Origin: Roseibium marinum
Lineage (GTDB): Bacteria; Pseudomonadota; Alphaproteobacteria; Rhizobiales; Stappiaceae
Direction of reading: 5' to 3'
DNA: 64,000 bases
Assembly: GCF_002906165.1 (NCBI RefSeq)
Contig: NZ_PPCN01000002.1
Coordinates: forward strand, 124,001-188,000
Under the pieces are notes generated by a model. That model ran no database searches, was not told the origin of the DNA, and saw nothing but the letters and a program-made list of their open reading frames with translations. This document shows positions 25,091-34,062 of the stretch, one piece after another. Each line of letters starts with the position of its first letter. Positions within the stretch are counted from its first letter, which is position 1. The translations under genes were made by a program, and so were the position numbers.

Positions 25091-25664
25091 GGAAACGCCA
25101 GGCGCGCCAGTGCCAAAACTCGGCCCCGGCCGCATGGTGCTTGTCGTCGGTCCGAGCGGGGCCGGCAAGGATACGCTGATGGCCGCACTGAAAGCCCGGC
25201 TCCGGGGCCGGAGCGATGTGCAATTCGCCCGAAGGGCCATCACCCGGCAGGCGGATGCGGACGCGGAGGACCACGATACGCTGGACCGGGCCGGGTTCGA
25301 GCGGCTGGTCGCCACCGGCGAGGTGGCGCTCGCCTGGGAAGCCCATGGTCTCGGTTATGTCATCCCGAAAGCCTGTGACGAGATCATCCGCACCGGCGGC
25401 ACCGTCATTGCCAACGGCTCCCGCCGGGTCCTGAAACAGGCTGAACGGAAATACGAAAACGCCGTCGTTCTTCTGATCACGGCTCCGGTCGAAATTCTCG
25501 CCGAGCGTCTCGCTGCCCGCGGCCGCGAAACCCGTCAGGAGATCCGGAAGCGGCTGGAACGTGCGGATCTGGAACCGGAAAACGTCGCCAATCTCATCCG
25601 CATCGAAAACACCGGCACGGTGGAAGGTGCCGTCGAGAGGATGATGGCGGCGCTGGCGTTTTGA
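25083..25664 (+). CDS. phnN: Ribose 1,5-bisphosphate phosphokinase PhnN
   Basis: A ~193-residue P-loop kinase converting ribose 1,5-bisphosphate to PRPP, the last step of the C-P lyase route. Walker A is GPSGAGKDT, followed by FARRAITRQAD, EAHGLGYVIP and VIANGSRRVL, typical of PhnN/guanylate-kinase-like enzymes. The start is uncertain: TTG 25083 overlaps the phnM stop (TTGCCTGA) and has AGGGA 7 nt upstream; GTG 25059 and ATG 25134 are alternatives, the last leaving only 5 residues before the P-loop. Its presence means the locus encodes the complete path from phosphonate to PRPP. Confidence 0.93.
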   Translation: MPEETPGAPVPKLGPGRMVLVVGPSGAGKDTLMAALKARLRGRSDVQFARRAITRQADADAEDHDTLDRAGFERLVATGEVALAWEAHGLGYVIPKACDEIIRTGGTVIANGSRRVLKQAERKYENAVVLLITAPVEILAERLAARGRETRQEIRKRLERADLEPENVANLIRIENTGTVEGAVERMMAALAF

Positions 25665-25816
25665 ACCGGCCTACGCCCGAAGAGTATTCCCACCTGTAAA
25701 AATACCGATGATTTTTTGCGGATTGAACCAACATTTAAGAAAATTGGGTTTCAGTCCAGGCATCGCTCGCCATATGCGCGAATGGACAAAACAGAATTTA
25801 AAGGCCAAGGCTTTCC

Positions 25817-26653
25817 ATGAGGATGAAGCTGGACAATTTCAAATCAGCCGTCATCGTCATGGCCCATCCCGACGATGAGGTGCTGTGGGCGAGCTCAATT
25901 CTGTCTACGGCCAGAAAGGTCGTTCTGTGTTACGGCGAAGCACCAAACGACCCCCTGACAACCGAAGGGCGGCAGACCGTCTTCGACGATTTCCCGTTGA
26001 GCAATGCCCTCAGCCTGGAGATTCCCGAATCCCATTGTTACGACTCCACGCACTGGCGCGAGCCGGTAGAGACCGGCTACGGCGTTCGTTGCGGCCGAAA
26101 CAAGGTCGTCTACAAGAAAAACTTCCACCTGCTTGTGAAGGCCCTCGAAGCGCACATTGAGGACGGAGACCTCGTCGTCACCCACAATCCCTGGGGCGAA
26201 TATGGGCACGAGGAACATATTCAGGTCTTCCGGGCCGTCGCGCATCTCCGCAAGCGACGGAACATCAGGCTATTCGTTTCCAGCTATGCCAGCGATCGTG
26301 TGCTCTATTTCATGGAGAGAAACACGCCGCGCATCGGCACTGCTTCCGATTTGCTGCCGACGGACAAGAAGCTCGGCGAAAAGCTGATGCGCCACTACCA
26401 GGATCACAATTGCTGGACCTGGGAAGACGGATACCAATGGCCGGACTATGAGTGCTTCTACGAGGTCGTCGATCCGGATACGGCCCTGCGGTCCGACAAG
26501 CTGACCATGTCTTCCATGCCGGTCAACGTGATCTGGCTGGATGAACAGTCGCCGACATATTCCAATGCCCTCCGCGCTACAAAAAAGCGGCTCGTCGGCC
26601 GGCTCCGGGATTTCCTGCAGCGCATCGGCAACAAGAGCGTTTCACGCTCATAG
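25817..26653 (+). CDS. PIG-L/LmbE-family deacetylase
   Basis: A 278-residue hydrolase with the zinc motif AHPDDE (His17, Asp19/20) near the N-terminus and the third-ligand motif GEYGHEEHIQVFRA with HEEH at ~135. The fold is that of the GlcNAc-PI de-N-acetylase (PIG-L) family, which deacetylates amino-sugar conjugates or acts as an antibiotic-modifying hydrolase. The tail (SNALRATKKRLVGRL...) is basic and variable. The substrate is unknown. It is followed by the globin-cyclase pair after a 330-bp gap, so it is probably its own transcription unit. Confidence 0.85.
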   Translation: MRMKLDNFKSAVIVMAHPDDEVLWASSILSTARKVVLCYGEAPNDPLTTEGRQTVFDDFPLSNALSLEIPESHCYDSTHWREPVETGYGVRCGRNKVVYKKNFHLLVKALEAHIEDGDLVVTHNPWGEYGHEEHIQVFRAVAHLRKRRNIRLFVSSYASDRVLYFMERNTPRIGTASDLLPTDKKLGEKLMRHYQDHNCWTWEDGYQWPDYECFYEVVDPDTALRSDKLTMSSMPVNVIWLDEQSPTYSNALRATKKRLVGRLRDFLQRIGNKSVSRS

Positions 26654-26986
26654 TGAACACGTGCCGGCGAAACCGATTGACTCCGGCGTCGATGCGATGA
26701 TGGAGGCCTTGGGCTTTTGAGCCTCCTCGCTCGATCCTTCCGATACCGGCACTCCCTTGGAGCATCTGAAAACAAGTCTGAATTACGGTCCGCCCAGCTC
26801 TCCTGTCCGCATATCCCTGTGCACAGGTGCCGCGAGACCGGCTGCAATCGCCGACGACGTGAGGTCGTTCCACCCGTGACGACAAGAAGGTCCGGCGCTT
26901 GATGATAAGTAATCGAACCCTGTAATGGACGTTCCAAACGGCTTTTCTTTGAGGCCCCGGTCGCCTACTCTCAAACTTATTTGATC
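26654..26986. other. Intergenic, no gene recognised
   Basis: About 330 bp between the deacetylase and the globin gene. No open frame shows coding character. It should include the promoter for the globin-cyclase operon, but no clear box was identified. Confidence 0.4.
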
Positions 26987-27385
26987 GTGGCTAACCAGGA
27001 ATTGAGTTTCGCGGATATGGCAAAGGCCCTTTTTGACAAATATGGCGGTTTTAAATCCGTCAGCCGCATCGTTATGGCCTTTTATGAAAAGGTACTCGAT
27101 TCCGATGAGATCGGTGATTTTTTCGACAACGTCGATATGCCAAGTCTCATAGATCATCAGACAAAGTTCATTGCCTCGCTTCTAGGAGGCCCGGTCTCCT
27201 ATTCCGATGAGCGCATCAAAAAGGCCCATGCATCGCTGGACCTCACGCACGAGGATTTTGACGAGGTGGGAAGGCTTCTGAAGGAGACGCTCACCGAGCA
27301 GGGTATCGAGCCGCAGGACATCGATACCGTCATGAGGGAAATCGAATCCCGCCGGACTTCCATTCTGTCGGTCGGCACTCCATGA
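26987..27385 (+). CDS. Group I-like truncated (2/2) hemoglobin
   Basis: About 132 residues from GTG 26987; ATG 27017 (MAKALFDKYGG) is an equally good choice and a TTG at 26981 is possible. Family features are LFDKYGGFKSVSRIVMAFYEKVLDSDE (seen as blocks), FFDNVDM, IDHQTKFIASLLGGPVSY and the proximal-His region IKKAHASLDLTHEDF. The protein should bind heme and O2 or NO. The last codons overlap the start of the cyclase gene by 4 bp (ATGA), so expression is coupled. That pairing suggests it senses gas or redox state for the cyclase, or protects it (inference). Confidence 0.85.
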   Translation: MANQELSFADMAKALFDKYGGFKSVSRIVMAFYEKVLDSDEIGDFFDNVDMPSLIDHQTKFIASLLGGPVSYSDERIKKAHASLDLTHEDFDEVGRLLKETLTEQGIEPQDIDTVMREIESRRTSILSVGTP

Positions 27386-28440
27386 GCATCACCGCGATCA
27401 GCCAGCAACTCCTGCGCGCCATCGGCGTCGGCATTGCCGTTCTGCGGGGAGACGATTTGCATTTTCTTTTTTGGAACGAACCGTTTTCGGAATGGTTCGG
27501 CAAGCCGGATTCCGGATCGTCCCTTCCAGACGTCCTTCGGGATGTCGACATGGAAGAAATCCGCGCGGCTCTTCAGCAAAATGGCCGCTACACCGGAGAA
27601 CTCTCTGTCAAGGTGAAGCGCCGGACTCTGGTCATTGCGCTGTCAATTGCGCCTGCCAACGCGGACGTGCAGGACCTGTATGTTGCCGAGTGTCAGAACA
27701 TCACGCGAATCCGTGAACTGGAATCGATGATCGACAGCTATTCGTCGATGGTCGAACGGAACACGCGGGATTTGGAGCGCGAGAAGGAACGTGTTGAACG
27801 CCTGCTGCTCAACCTCATGCCACGCTCGGTCTATGAGGAGTTCAAGACCTTCGGAGTTGTCACGCCCCAGCTCTACGAAAGCGTATCGGTAGTGATGCTG
27901 GATTTCGTCGGTTTCACCCGGTTTGCGTCAGAACATGACCCGACGGTCACACTTGGCGAATTGAACGACATTTTCACTGCCTTCGACCGCATCGCCGAAC
28001 AATTCGGCTGCGAGAGGATCAAGACCATCGGCGACGCTTATCTTGCCGTTGCAGGAATGCCGGAACCCTCGCCGGATCATGCGCGCGCGGTCGCCAATTG
28101 CGCCGTCCGTTTCGTCCGGTATCTGGAACGCCGAAACCAGAGCCACCAGCACAAATGGGAGGCACGCATCGGCCTCGGCACCGGTTCCGCCGTCGGATCG
28201 GTGGTCGGTATACAAAAATATGTCTATGACGTTTTCGGATCGGCTGTGAACCTGGCAGCACGCCTGCAGGCGTTTGCCAGTCCCATGTGTGTCGTCGCAC
28301 CCGGCACCATGGAGGAATTCCTCGCCGACGAGTTTCATCTCACGGATCTCGGCAAACAGGACATCCGCAGTTTCGGCGAACTGCGCCTGATGCGTGTCAG
28401 CCCTGGCACCGAACTGGCCCGGAAGGCCAGACAGTTTTAG
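27382..28440 (+). CDS. PAS-linked class III adenylate cyclase
   Basis: A 352-residue soluble cyclase. Residues ~8-105 form a PAS-like domain (GVGIAVLRGDDLHFLFWNEPF), followed by a signalling helix/coiled coil at ~108-150 (RELESMIDSYSSMVERN...). The catalytic domain (~163-340) has metal-binding Asp174 (MLDFVGFT) and Asp218 (IGDAY), purine-specifying Lys214 and Asp283 (the adenylate combination), and transition-state Asn290 and Arg294 (VNLAARL). All catalytic residues are present, so it should make cAMP. Its start ATG overlaps the globin stop codon. The layout is like heme-associated cyclases of eukaryotic soluble guanylate cyclase type, but with an independent globin as partner. Confidence 0.92.
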   Translation: MSITAISQQLLRAIGVGIAVLRGDDLHFLFWNEPFSEWFGKPDSGSSLPDVLRDVDMEEIRAALQQNGRYTGELSVKVKRRTLVIALSIAPANADVQDLYVAECQNITRIRELESMIDSYSSMVERNTRDLEREKERVERLLLNLMPRSVYEEFKTFGVVTPQLYESVSVVMLDFVGFTRFASEHDPTVTLGELNDIFTAFDRIAEQFGCERIKTIGDAYLAVAGMPEPSPDHARAVANCAVRFVRYLERRNQSHQHKWEARIGLGTGSAVGSVVGIQKYVYDVFGSAVNLAARLQAFASPMCVVAPGTMEEFLADEFHLTDLGKQDIRSFGELRLMRVSPGTELARKARQF

Positions 28441-28470
28441 AGCATGCGATTACATGCATGTAATCGTTCG
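28440..28470. repeat. Palindromic extragenic repeat (core CGATTACATGCATGTAATCG)
   Basis: A perfect 20-bp palindrome (28447-28466) preceded by AGAGCATG lies directly after the cyclase stop codon. The convergent AsmA gene ends at 28526. It may act as a bidirectional transcription barrier or be a dispersed repeat. No T-run is present. Confidence 0.6.
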
Positions 28471-28525
28471 ATTTCGAAGTCCCGAAGCAGGATAAACCGG
28501 TTCCCGGGAACCGGTCGAAGACACC

Positions 28526-31423
28526 TTAATTCTTCTTTTTCTTGTTCCCGAACACGTTCCCCAGCAGGCCGGCCGGCAGGCCGAAGCCTTCCTCGACGGC
28601 CTTGAGAACTTCCTCGTCGTCGACGTCGCCCTCGATAACCTTCTGGACATCGATCTGGGTGCGGCCGCCCGTCGCCTTCTGGATCGCCTTGTTTGCGGTA
28701 TCGACCAGCGCCTCGGAAGGCTCTTTCTTGCCCTGGAGGATCGAAATCAGTTCCCCGCCGGATTTCTGCAGCTGTTTGTAGGCCGCTTCCGGGTCGTCCA
28801 GGATTCCCTTGATGTCCGGATAGATGCGCGGATCGTTCCAGGAACCCTCGATCACGATCGGCACGCCCAGCCCGGCGAGCTTCTTGTCCTCGCCCTTGCG
28901 GCGCGGCCGCGGCGCCTGGCCTTCGAGCGTCGGCACGATTTTCGGCTCCACCCTCCAGGCAAGGCTCTGCTTCGGCATGTCGGTCGTGCCCTTGCCGCTC
29001 ATGCGGACCAGCGGGCCGACCAGCGAAAGGTCTTTTGTCGTGGCAACGCCATTCTTGATCTGGAACGTCGCCCCGAGAGAGCTGAAATCGGTTTTCGCCG
29101 ACGAAGCCTCCTGCCAGCCGAGCAAGGTATCGAGGGACAGGCCCCTGACCATTTGGGGAATGTTGATGCCCCGGATCGCCCCATCGGCGAACTGGTAGCT
29201 CACCGTGCCGTTCAACCCCTGGACAAGCGCCATTTCGCTTCCACCCTTGGAAGTCACATCCAGGCTGATCGCCGCCTTGCCCTCGATCCAGTCAAATCCC
29301 GCCGCGTCGCGCAACAGGGGATAGGCGTTCAGTTTGGCGAGCGAAACCTTGGCGGCGATTTGCGGCGTTGCCGACGCGCCGTTCAGCGTCACGGTTCCGC
29401 TTCCCGTGCCCCCGTAAAGCGCGAACTTCTCCAGATTGGCGGTCAGGACACCGTTCTTGATAGTGGTTGACAGCGCGCTTTCGTCGATCTTGATCTTCTC
29501 CCAGCGGATTTCGCGGGTCGTGAGCTTGAGGTCGGCATCCACAGCCTGCAGGCCGGAAAAATCGATCGGCGCCGTGCTCCAGTTGGAAGCGCTTCCCTTT
29601 TTGCCGCCGTTGCCATTGCTCTTGCCGCCGCCGGAAGACCCGGAGGACCTTGCCGCACCGCCACCCGATCCGGAAGTTCCGCCCAGATAGGGGTCAAGCA
29701 CCAGCTCACGCAGCGCAAGCCGCGCCGTGACGCTAGGTTTGCCGCCCAGCCGAACCTTGCCGTTCGCCTCTCCGGAGGTCGCGTCCAGCGTGAAGCGGGT
29801 TTCCTCAAATGTGAGCGTGTCCCCCTGCATGCCGAAAATGCCGGAGGCCTTGAAGGTCTTCAGTCCGTTGCCCGCGCCGATCGGCTGGCCCATCCAGGCC
29901 ATCAGTCCGCGCAGATCCGCTGTTTCGACGTTTACAGCGCCATCAAGTGCGCCCGACGTTGACGCCTTGCCGTCAAATCCGGCACTCAGCCGCTTGCCCT
30001 TCACGGTCAACGACACCGGCGCGGCGTTTCCGGCAAGCAGCTTGGCCGTGTCCGCCCGCCCCGTAAGACTGAACGCTTCACCGCGCCAGGAAAGCGCGCC
30101 ACTGAGGGCAATCGGCTTTTCAAGACCCTGCAGCTCCACATCCATGGCAAGGTTTGTCAGTCTGTCGGCTTCCGGGTCGCCGCCCATGGCGGACGCCAGT
30201 CCGAGACCGCCGATCTCGCCGCCGGCGATCGAGACGGATCCGTTGAGGTCAAGACCTGCCACCAGTTCCTCACCGGTCATGCCGACCGTTTCAAACGCCA
30301 GATCCGCGCTCAATTTGCCGCTGGCCGGCAGATCCTGTCCCGCGAGCAGCAGAAGGTCCGATATGGATCCGTCCTTCAGAACAAGCCGGCCGGAGACTTC
30401 CGGCACCAGTCCGGAAAGATCCGCATCCGCCGCCCCGCCCAGGGAAAGCTCACCGAGGACCAGATGAAGGTCCGCGATCGAAACGGCTGCTTCGCTGCCA
30501 GAAACCTTCGCGTCCAGTTGATAAGCGCCCGGATCGGTCGCTATCTGCTGCCCCGCCAGAGCGGCAAGCGCCTTCAGGGAAGGTCCTCCGCCTTCAAGCG
30601 CCAGATCCGCCCGCAGCGGGCCCAGACCGGCCTCGCCCGTAACCTTCACCGTGTTCTCCCCGGAGGAGACGGTCAGGGAGACGGGCGTCTGTTCGCCCGC
30701 GCTCAAGCCGAGGGGATCGGTCAATGTGCCGGCCACGCTGATCGGCATGTCCTGAAATGTGAAGCTCGCGGTAAGATCCACATCGCCGCCAAGGTCCGGA
30801 GCCCGCAGCGCCAGGTCCAGATTGCCAACCTTGAGCGGCTGCCCGCCGGATTGATCCTTGTAGGTCAGCGTGCCGCCGGTAATCTTCAGACTGTCGACGC
30901 CGATGCTTTTCAGATATCCTTCCGAAGGCGATCCGGCCTGACCGCCTGTTTCGGCAGGCGTGTCCTCAGCGGTGCTATCCACGACACGCGGTGCGGCGGT
31001 CCCTGCGTCCGACGCTGGCGTTTCGCCTTCCAGATCTCTGCGAGGTTCCCAGCTTGTGGCGCCGTCAGGGCCGATCTCCAGATAGATGTCGGGCTTGTCG
31101 AGCGCAATTGCGGTCACCTGAACATTGCCTGAGATCAACCCGGCCCAGGCCAGCCCGAACTCGACCCGCTCGGCCTTGGCGAATTCAATCCCGTCCGCGC
31201 CTGCTTCACCGGAGAGTCCGATATTTTCCGCAACGAGAGAAAACCCCGGGAACAGGGACAGGGACACAGGCCCGTCGAGACGGACACGCCAGCCGAGACG
31301 TTTGTCCACTTCTTCGACTACCTGACGCTTGATTTCGTCCTTGGGCAGGAACAGTGGAACCACCAGGACGATGGTCACAAGCATGAATACCAGACTGCCC
31401 AGTCCGATCAAAAGCCGCCGCAT
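28526..31423 (-). CDS. AsmA-family inner-membrane protein
   Basis: A 965-residue protein from ATG 31423, chosen because GGGAG precedes it and it starts with the N-terminal transmembrane helix MRRLLIGLGSLVFMLVTIVLV; an upstream in-frame start would only add unrelated residues. After the anchor comes the AsmA N-terminal domain (KRLGWRVRLDGPVSLSLFPG), then a long repetitive beta-rich, largely periplasmic region and the AsmA C-terminal domain (YQFADGAIRGINIPQMVRGL, SLVGPLVRMSGKGTTDM). A Ser/Gly-rich low-complexity linker is near residues ~600-625. AsmA proteins form bridge-like grooves between membranes and affect phospholipid transport and outer-membrane assembly (family knowledge). Monocistronic, convergent to the cyclase. 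Confidence 0.93.
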   Translation of the reverse strand: MRRLLIGLGSLVFMLVTIVLVVPLFLPKDEIKRQVVEEVDKRLGWRVRLDGPVSLSLFPGFSLVAENIGLSGEAGADGIEFAKAERVEFGLAWAGLISGNVQVTAIALDKPDIYLEIGPDGATSWEPRRDLEGETPASDAGTAAPRVVDSTAEDTPAETGGQAGSPSEGYLKSIGVDSLKITGGTLTYKDQSGGQPLKVGNLDLALRAPDLGGDVDLTASFTFQDMPISVAGTLTDPLGLSAGEQTPVSLTVSSGENTVKVTGEAGLGPLRADLALEGGGPSLKALAALAGQQIATDPGAYQLDAKVSGSEAAVSIADLHLVLGELSLGGAADADLSGLVPEVSGRLVLKDGSISDLLLLAGQDLPASGKLSADLAFETVGMTGEELVAGLDLNGSVSIAGGEIGGLGLASAMGGDPEADRLTNLAMDVELQGLEKPIALSGALSWRGEAFSLTGRADTAKLLAGNAAPVSLTVKGKRLSAGFDGKASTSGALDGAVNVETADLRGLMAWMGQPIGAGNGLKTFKASGIFGMQGDTLTFEETRFTLDATSGEANGKVRLGGKPSVTARLALRELVLDPYLGGTSGSGGGAARSSGSSGGGKSNGNGGKKGSASNWSTAPIDFSGLQAVDADLKLTTREIRWEKIKIDESALSTTIKNGVLTANLEKFALYGGTGSGTVTLNGASATPQIAAKVSLAKLNAYPLLRDAAGFDWIEGKAAISLDVTSKGGSEMALVQGLNGTVSYQFADGAIRGINIPQMVRGLSLDTLLGWQEASSAKTDFSSLGATFQIKNGVATTKDLSLVGPLVRMSGKGTTDMPKQSLAWRVEPKIVPTLEGQAPRPRRKGEDKKLAGLGVPIVIEGSWNDPRIYPDIKGILDDPEAAYKQLQKSGGELISILQGKKEPSEALVDTANKAIQKATGGRTQIDVQKVIEGDVDDEEVLKAVEEGFGLPAGLLGNVFGNKKKKN

Positions 31424-31534
31424 TTCAACGTCTCCCTTTCGCGAATCGGCCCCAATGTAGACCAATCCGAACTTAAAGATGCCCGTTGAATTTGACAAAA
31501 GCAGGAAAAGTGCGGGTTTGTGACCGTTTAAATG

Positions 31535-32698
31535 TTACGCAGCGTCGATCTTTGCGAGATTAAACAGGTGATTGTCCCAGGAAATACCCGGCGGACGAGC
31601 CAGGATTTCCGCCGGAGCGGCCGGATCGCTCACCAGGGAAAGCGCGCCGTTTCCATCCGAGATCAGAAAACTGCCCTGATCGATCGGGGCAACGCCGCAG
31701 CCGTCCGGGATCGACCGGGCGCCGAGATACGCGCCGGTGGATGCGTTCCAGAACAGCGTCTGCCCGCCGCGCGGCGCGGAGGCCGCAATCACCTCACCAC
31801 CGGCATTGGCCGCAACCGAACCGATATAGTTCTGCAGGCCGGAAGCGACAGGTTCCGGGATGGCGGTAAGTTTCGGCGCCGCATCCCGGGAGAAAACCCC
31901 GACCAGTGGCGGCACCTCGTCAAGCGGACCTTCGAACTGGCCACCGGCCCAGACCCGGCCTTCGGCATCCAGCGCCATGTGGCGGAGCGAAAGCTGGTGC
32001 AGCTCCTTGTCCAGCGCATGCTGGGCGAGAATATCCCCGCTGCGGCTGTCGATGAACACCACGGACGGCGCCATCGTATCCAGGTTGAGTTTCTCGCGGC
32101 CCATGTCGGGACGAGTTTCAATTCCGCCATTGGCAACGATCAGGGTGCGATAATCTGGCCCAAGAAGAACGTCATGCGGTCCGATACCGTTGGTCTCGAA
32201 CTCGCCGATACGCCGTGTCGCACTGCCGCTCGTGTCGTAGATGCCGACGACACCGCGTGCGGCGGCGAAATCGTTCTCCACCGCATAGAGCAACCGGCCG
32301 TCGGCCGAAAAACACCCATGTCCGTAAAAATGCCTGCCGGGTTCGGAGGTGATCAGTTCGGGCTGGACATCCTCGAAAGGTCTCACGACGACGGCGAAGG
32401 TTCCCGGCCGTCTGGCAAAGGCGACGAACCGGGACCCCTCCGGCGCGACCGCGATACCGTGCCCCCGGCCCGGCAACGTGATCTGCGCGAGGATCTGGCC
32501 AAGGTCATCGACAATGCCGACGCCGAATTCGCCATCGGCTTTCCGGTAGGCGCTGGCGAAAAGCGGAACGCCGTCGGCCGCCTCCCGGTTCAGCAGGCTC
32601 GCCGCAAGCGTGGACCCGGAAAAGACCGGCGCCGCCGCCAGACTGCCCATGGCGGCAAGAAAACTTCTTCTGGAAACGGTCTTGATTGCGTGGGTCAT
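31535..32698 (-). CDS. DUF1513 periplasmic protein of the imelysin operon
   Basis: A 387-residue protein with a Tat signal (SRRSFLAAMGSLAAAPVFSG) and a beta-propeller-like sequence: repeated short strands such as GHGIAVAPEGSRFVAFARR, GHGCFSADGRLLYAVEN and GPHDVLLGPDYRTLIVANGG. This is the DUF1513 (COG3490) family, regularly the last member of iron-regulated operons with two imelysins and a di-heme oxidoreductase. Its function is unknown; it may take part in periplasmic iron acquisition. It is the fourth gene of the operon, separated from the second imelysin by a 273-bp inverted-repeat element. Confidence 0.9.
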   Translation of the reverse strand: MTHAIKTVSRRSFLAAMGSLAAAPVFSGSTLAASLLNREAADGVPLFASAYRKADGEFGVGIVDDLGQILAQITLPGRGHGIAVAPEGSRFVAFARRPGTFAVVVRPFEDVQPELITSEPGRHFYGHGCFSADGRLLYAVENDFAAARGVVGIYDTSGSATRRIGEFETNGIGPHDVLLGPDYRTLIVANGGIETRPDMGREKLNLDTMAPSVVFIDSRSGDILAQHALDKELHQLSLRHMALDAEGRVWAGGQFEGPLDEVPPLVGVFSRDAAPKLTAIPEPVASGLQNYIGSVAANAGGEVIAASAPRGGQTLFWNASTGAYLGARSIPDGCGVAPIDQGSFLISDGNGALSLVSDPAAPAEILARPPGISWDNHLFNLAKIDAA

Positions 32699-32704
32699 CT
32701 CGTT

Positions 32705-32977
32705 CTAGGCCGTGTGCACGAATTGGAGATGCATTTCGCCGGGAGCTGCATCGTTCAAGATCAAGTCAATCCGGCGCAGGTGATGCGGGCGCATCATCAA
32801 GACGGATTGGCGCGGGGATTGGGCGCTGCGGGCCCGGGTCTTCAGGTGAGACAAGAGACTTCGACCTGACGCCAAAGGACCCTTGAACGCATCGCCGATA
32901 CGCTCCGCGGATCTTTCGCCGCAATCTCTCGCCTCTTTTTTCACGAAATGCGTCCCCAATTCGTCCACACGGCCTAG
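32705..32977. repeat. MITE-like element with ~37-bp terminal inverted repeats
   Basis: The ends are inverted copies: CTAGGCCGTGTGCACGAATT at the left and, read from the right, CTAGGCCGTGTGGACGAATT, continuing as TGGAGATGCATTTCG and TGGGGACGCATTTCG. Both ends carry CTAG, which could be a duplicated target. There is no credible coding sequence inside. It separates two operon genes, and its right end overlaps the stop codon (TAG at 32974-32976) of the second imelysin gene. A non-autonomous mobile element or dispersed intergenic repeat is the best explanation. Confidence 0.75.
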
Positions 32978-34062
32978 TCACCGTCTAGAGCATTGAAACC
33001 GCCGGCAAGTTCCAGGGCGCCTGCGAGTTCGAGCGCCATGGTATCGCGGATGGACTTCAGCGTGATTGCCAGCACCGATATCTGCGAATAACTGTCGCCT
33101 TCTCCGAAGGTCCGCCGCAGCGGCGGTTCCAGTCCGCTCAAAAACGCCTGAGCGTTGCCGAATTCAAAGTCGAGCGCGGCAAAGATCCACTGAAAATCGG
33201 TTGGCGTCATGTCTTCCAGCTCAAGGCTGGCAACGGCATCCTGGATGCCGTGCAATTCACCGGAAAGAAACACGATGGAATTGCCGGACCGGGAAAACGG
33301 CAAGCGGTTCGCTTTGGCCTTGGCCGCGGATGCGCCAAGCGCCGGAAGAAGATCCTGGTCGCGGACAATGATCAGGCCGGTGACCAGCGCATTGAACACA
33401 TCTTCCATCGCTTCCTTGGACGTCCTGTACCGGTCATTCCGGGGGCCGCCCGACAACAGCACCGCCCGATATCCGTCCGGGTCCGACCAGTCGGCATCGA
33501 GTCCGGCCGCAATCGCGGCAAGGTTCCGGGCAATCGCCAGCGCATAACCGCAAGTGTAGTCCTTGTCATCGTCCGGGCTGCCGAGAACCACTTCGCTCTC
33601 AGTGTCGAAGGCGATCATCTGCAGCGCCGTCAGTCCCTGAACCGCCACGCTCTTGTCCCTCAGACTTTCCGCGGACCCGACACTTGGATCTTTTTGCGCA
33701 TAGATCTTGCGGATCTGGCGCTGTGCGATGCCGCGCGGGTCGGGAAGAAAGGCAAGCCGGCTGAGCCGGTCATCGTCGAGAAGCGGACCGAACCTCAGAA
33801 AGTGAACTCTCGAGAAGGCACGAAGACTATCCGAATAGGCGGCCTGGAACCCGGCAATCTCCGCCGGGCCGGCACTGGAACAAACGGAAGCCACCGCATC
33901 CGGGAGCCTGTCCGTGACTGCGGCAAATTCCGTCATCGCCGGACGGATATAGTTCGAAATCAGCCGGTCGATCGGCGGGTTGAAATCCGCAGCCATCGCC
34001 GGCGCGGCAGAAAACACGGCGAAGGCCGCCAAAAACCAAAAACGCATTACCCAAAAACGCAT
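32974..34062 (-). CDS. Imelysin-family periplasmic protein (second copy in operon)
   Basis: A 362-residue protein with a signal peptide (FWFLAAFAVFSAAPAMA). It belongs to the imelysin/insulin-cleaving-like family (COG3489), with features such as FSRVHFLRFGPLL, GLTALQMIAFDTESE in place of the GxHxxE signature of the true IrpA, and IVFLSGELHGIQDAV. It is thought to contribute to periplasmic iron handling. Two tandem near-identical octamers at the start give MRFWVMRFW; either Met could be used. Its ATG overlaps the stop of the upstream oxidoreductase gene (TAATG). The stop codon lies within the right arm of the MITE-like element. Confidence 0.9.
   Translation of the reverse strand: MRFWVMRFWFLAAFAVFSAAPAMAADFNPPIDRLISNYIRPAMTEFAAVTDRLPDAVASVCSSAGPAEIAGFQAAYSDSLRAFSRVHFLRFGPLLDDDRLSRLAFLPDPRGIAQRQIRKIYAQKDPSVGSAESLRDKSVAVQGLTALQMIAFDTESEVVLGSPDDDKDYTCGYALAIARNLAAIAAGLDADWSDPDGYRAVLLSGGPRNDRYRTSKEAMEDVFNALVTGLIIVRDQDLLPALGASAAKAKANRLPFSRSGNSIVFLSGELHGIQDAVASLELEDMTPTDFQWIFAALDFEFGNAQAFLSGLEPPLRRTFGEGDSYSQISVLAITLKSIRDTMALELAGALELAGGFNALDGD

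Noticed and set aside
34021..34062. Tandem near-identical repeats at the start of the second imelysin (MRFWVMRFW)
   Set aside because: Considered as a frameshift or assembly error, but the frame is intact and the signal peptide is normal from either Met.
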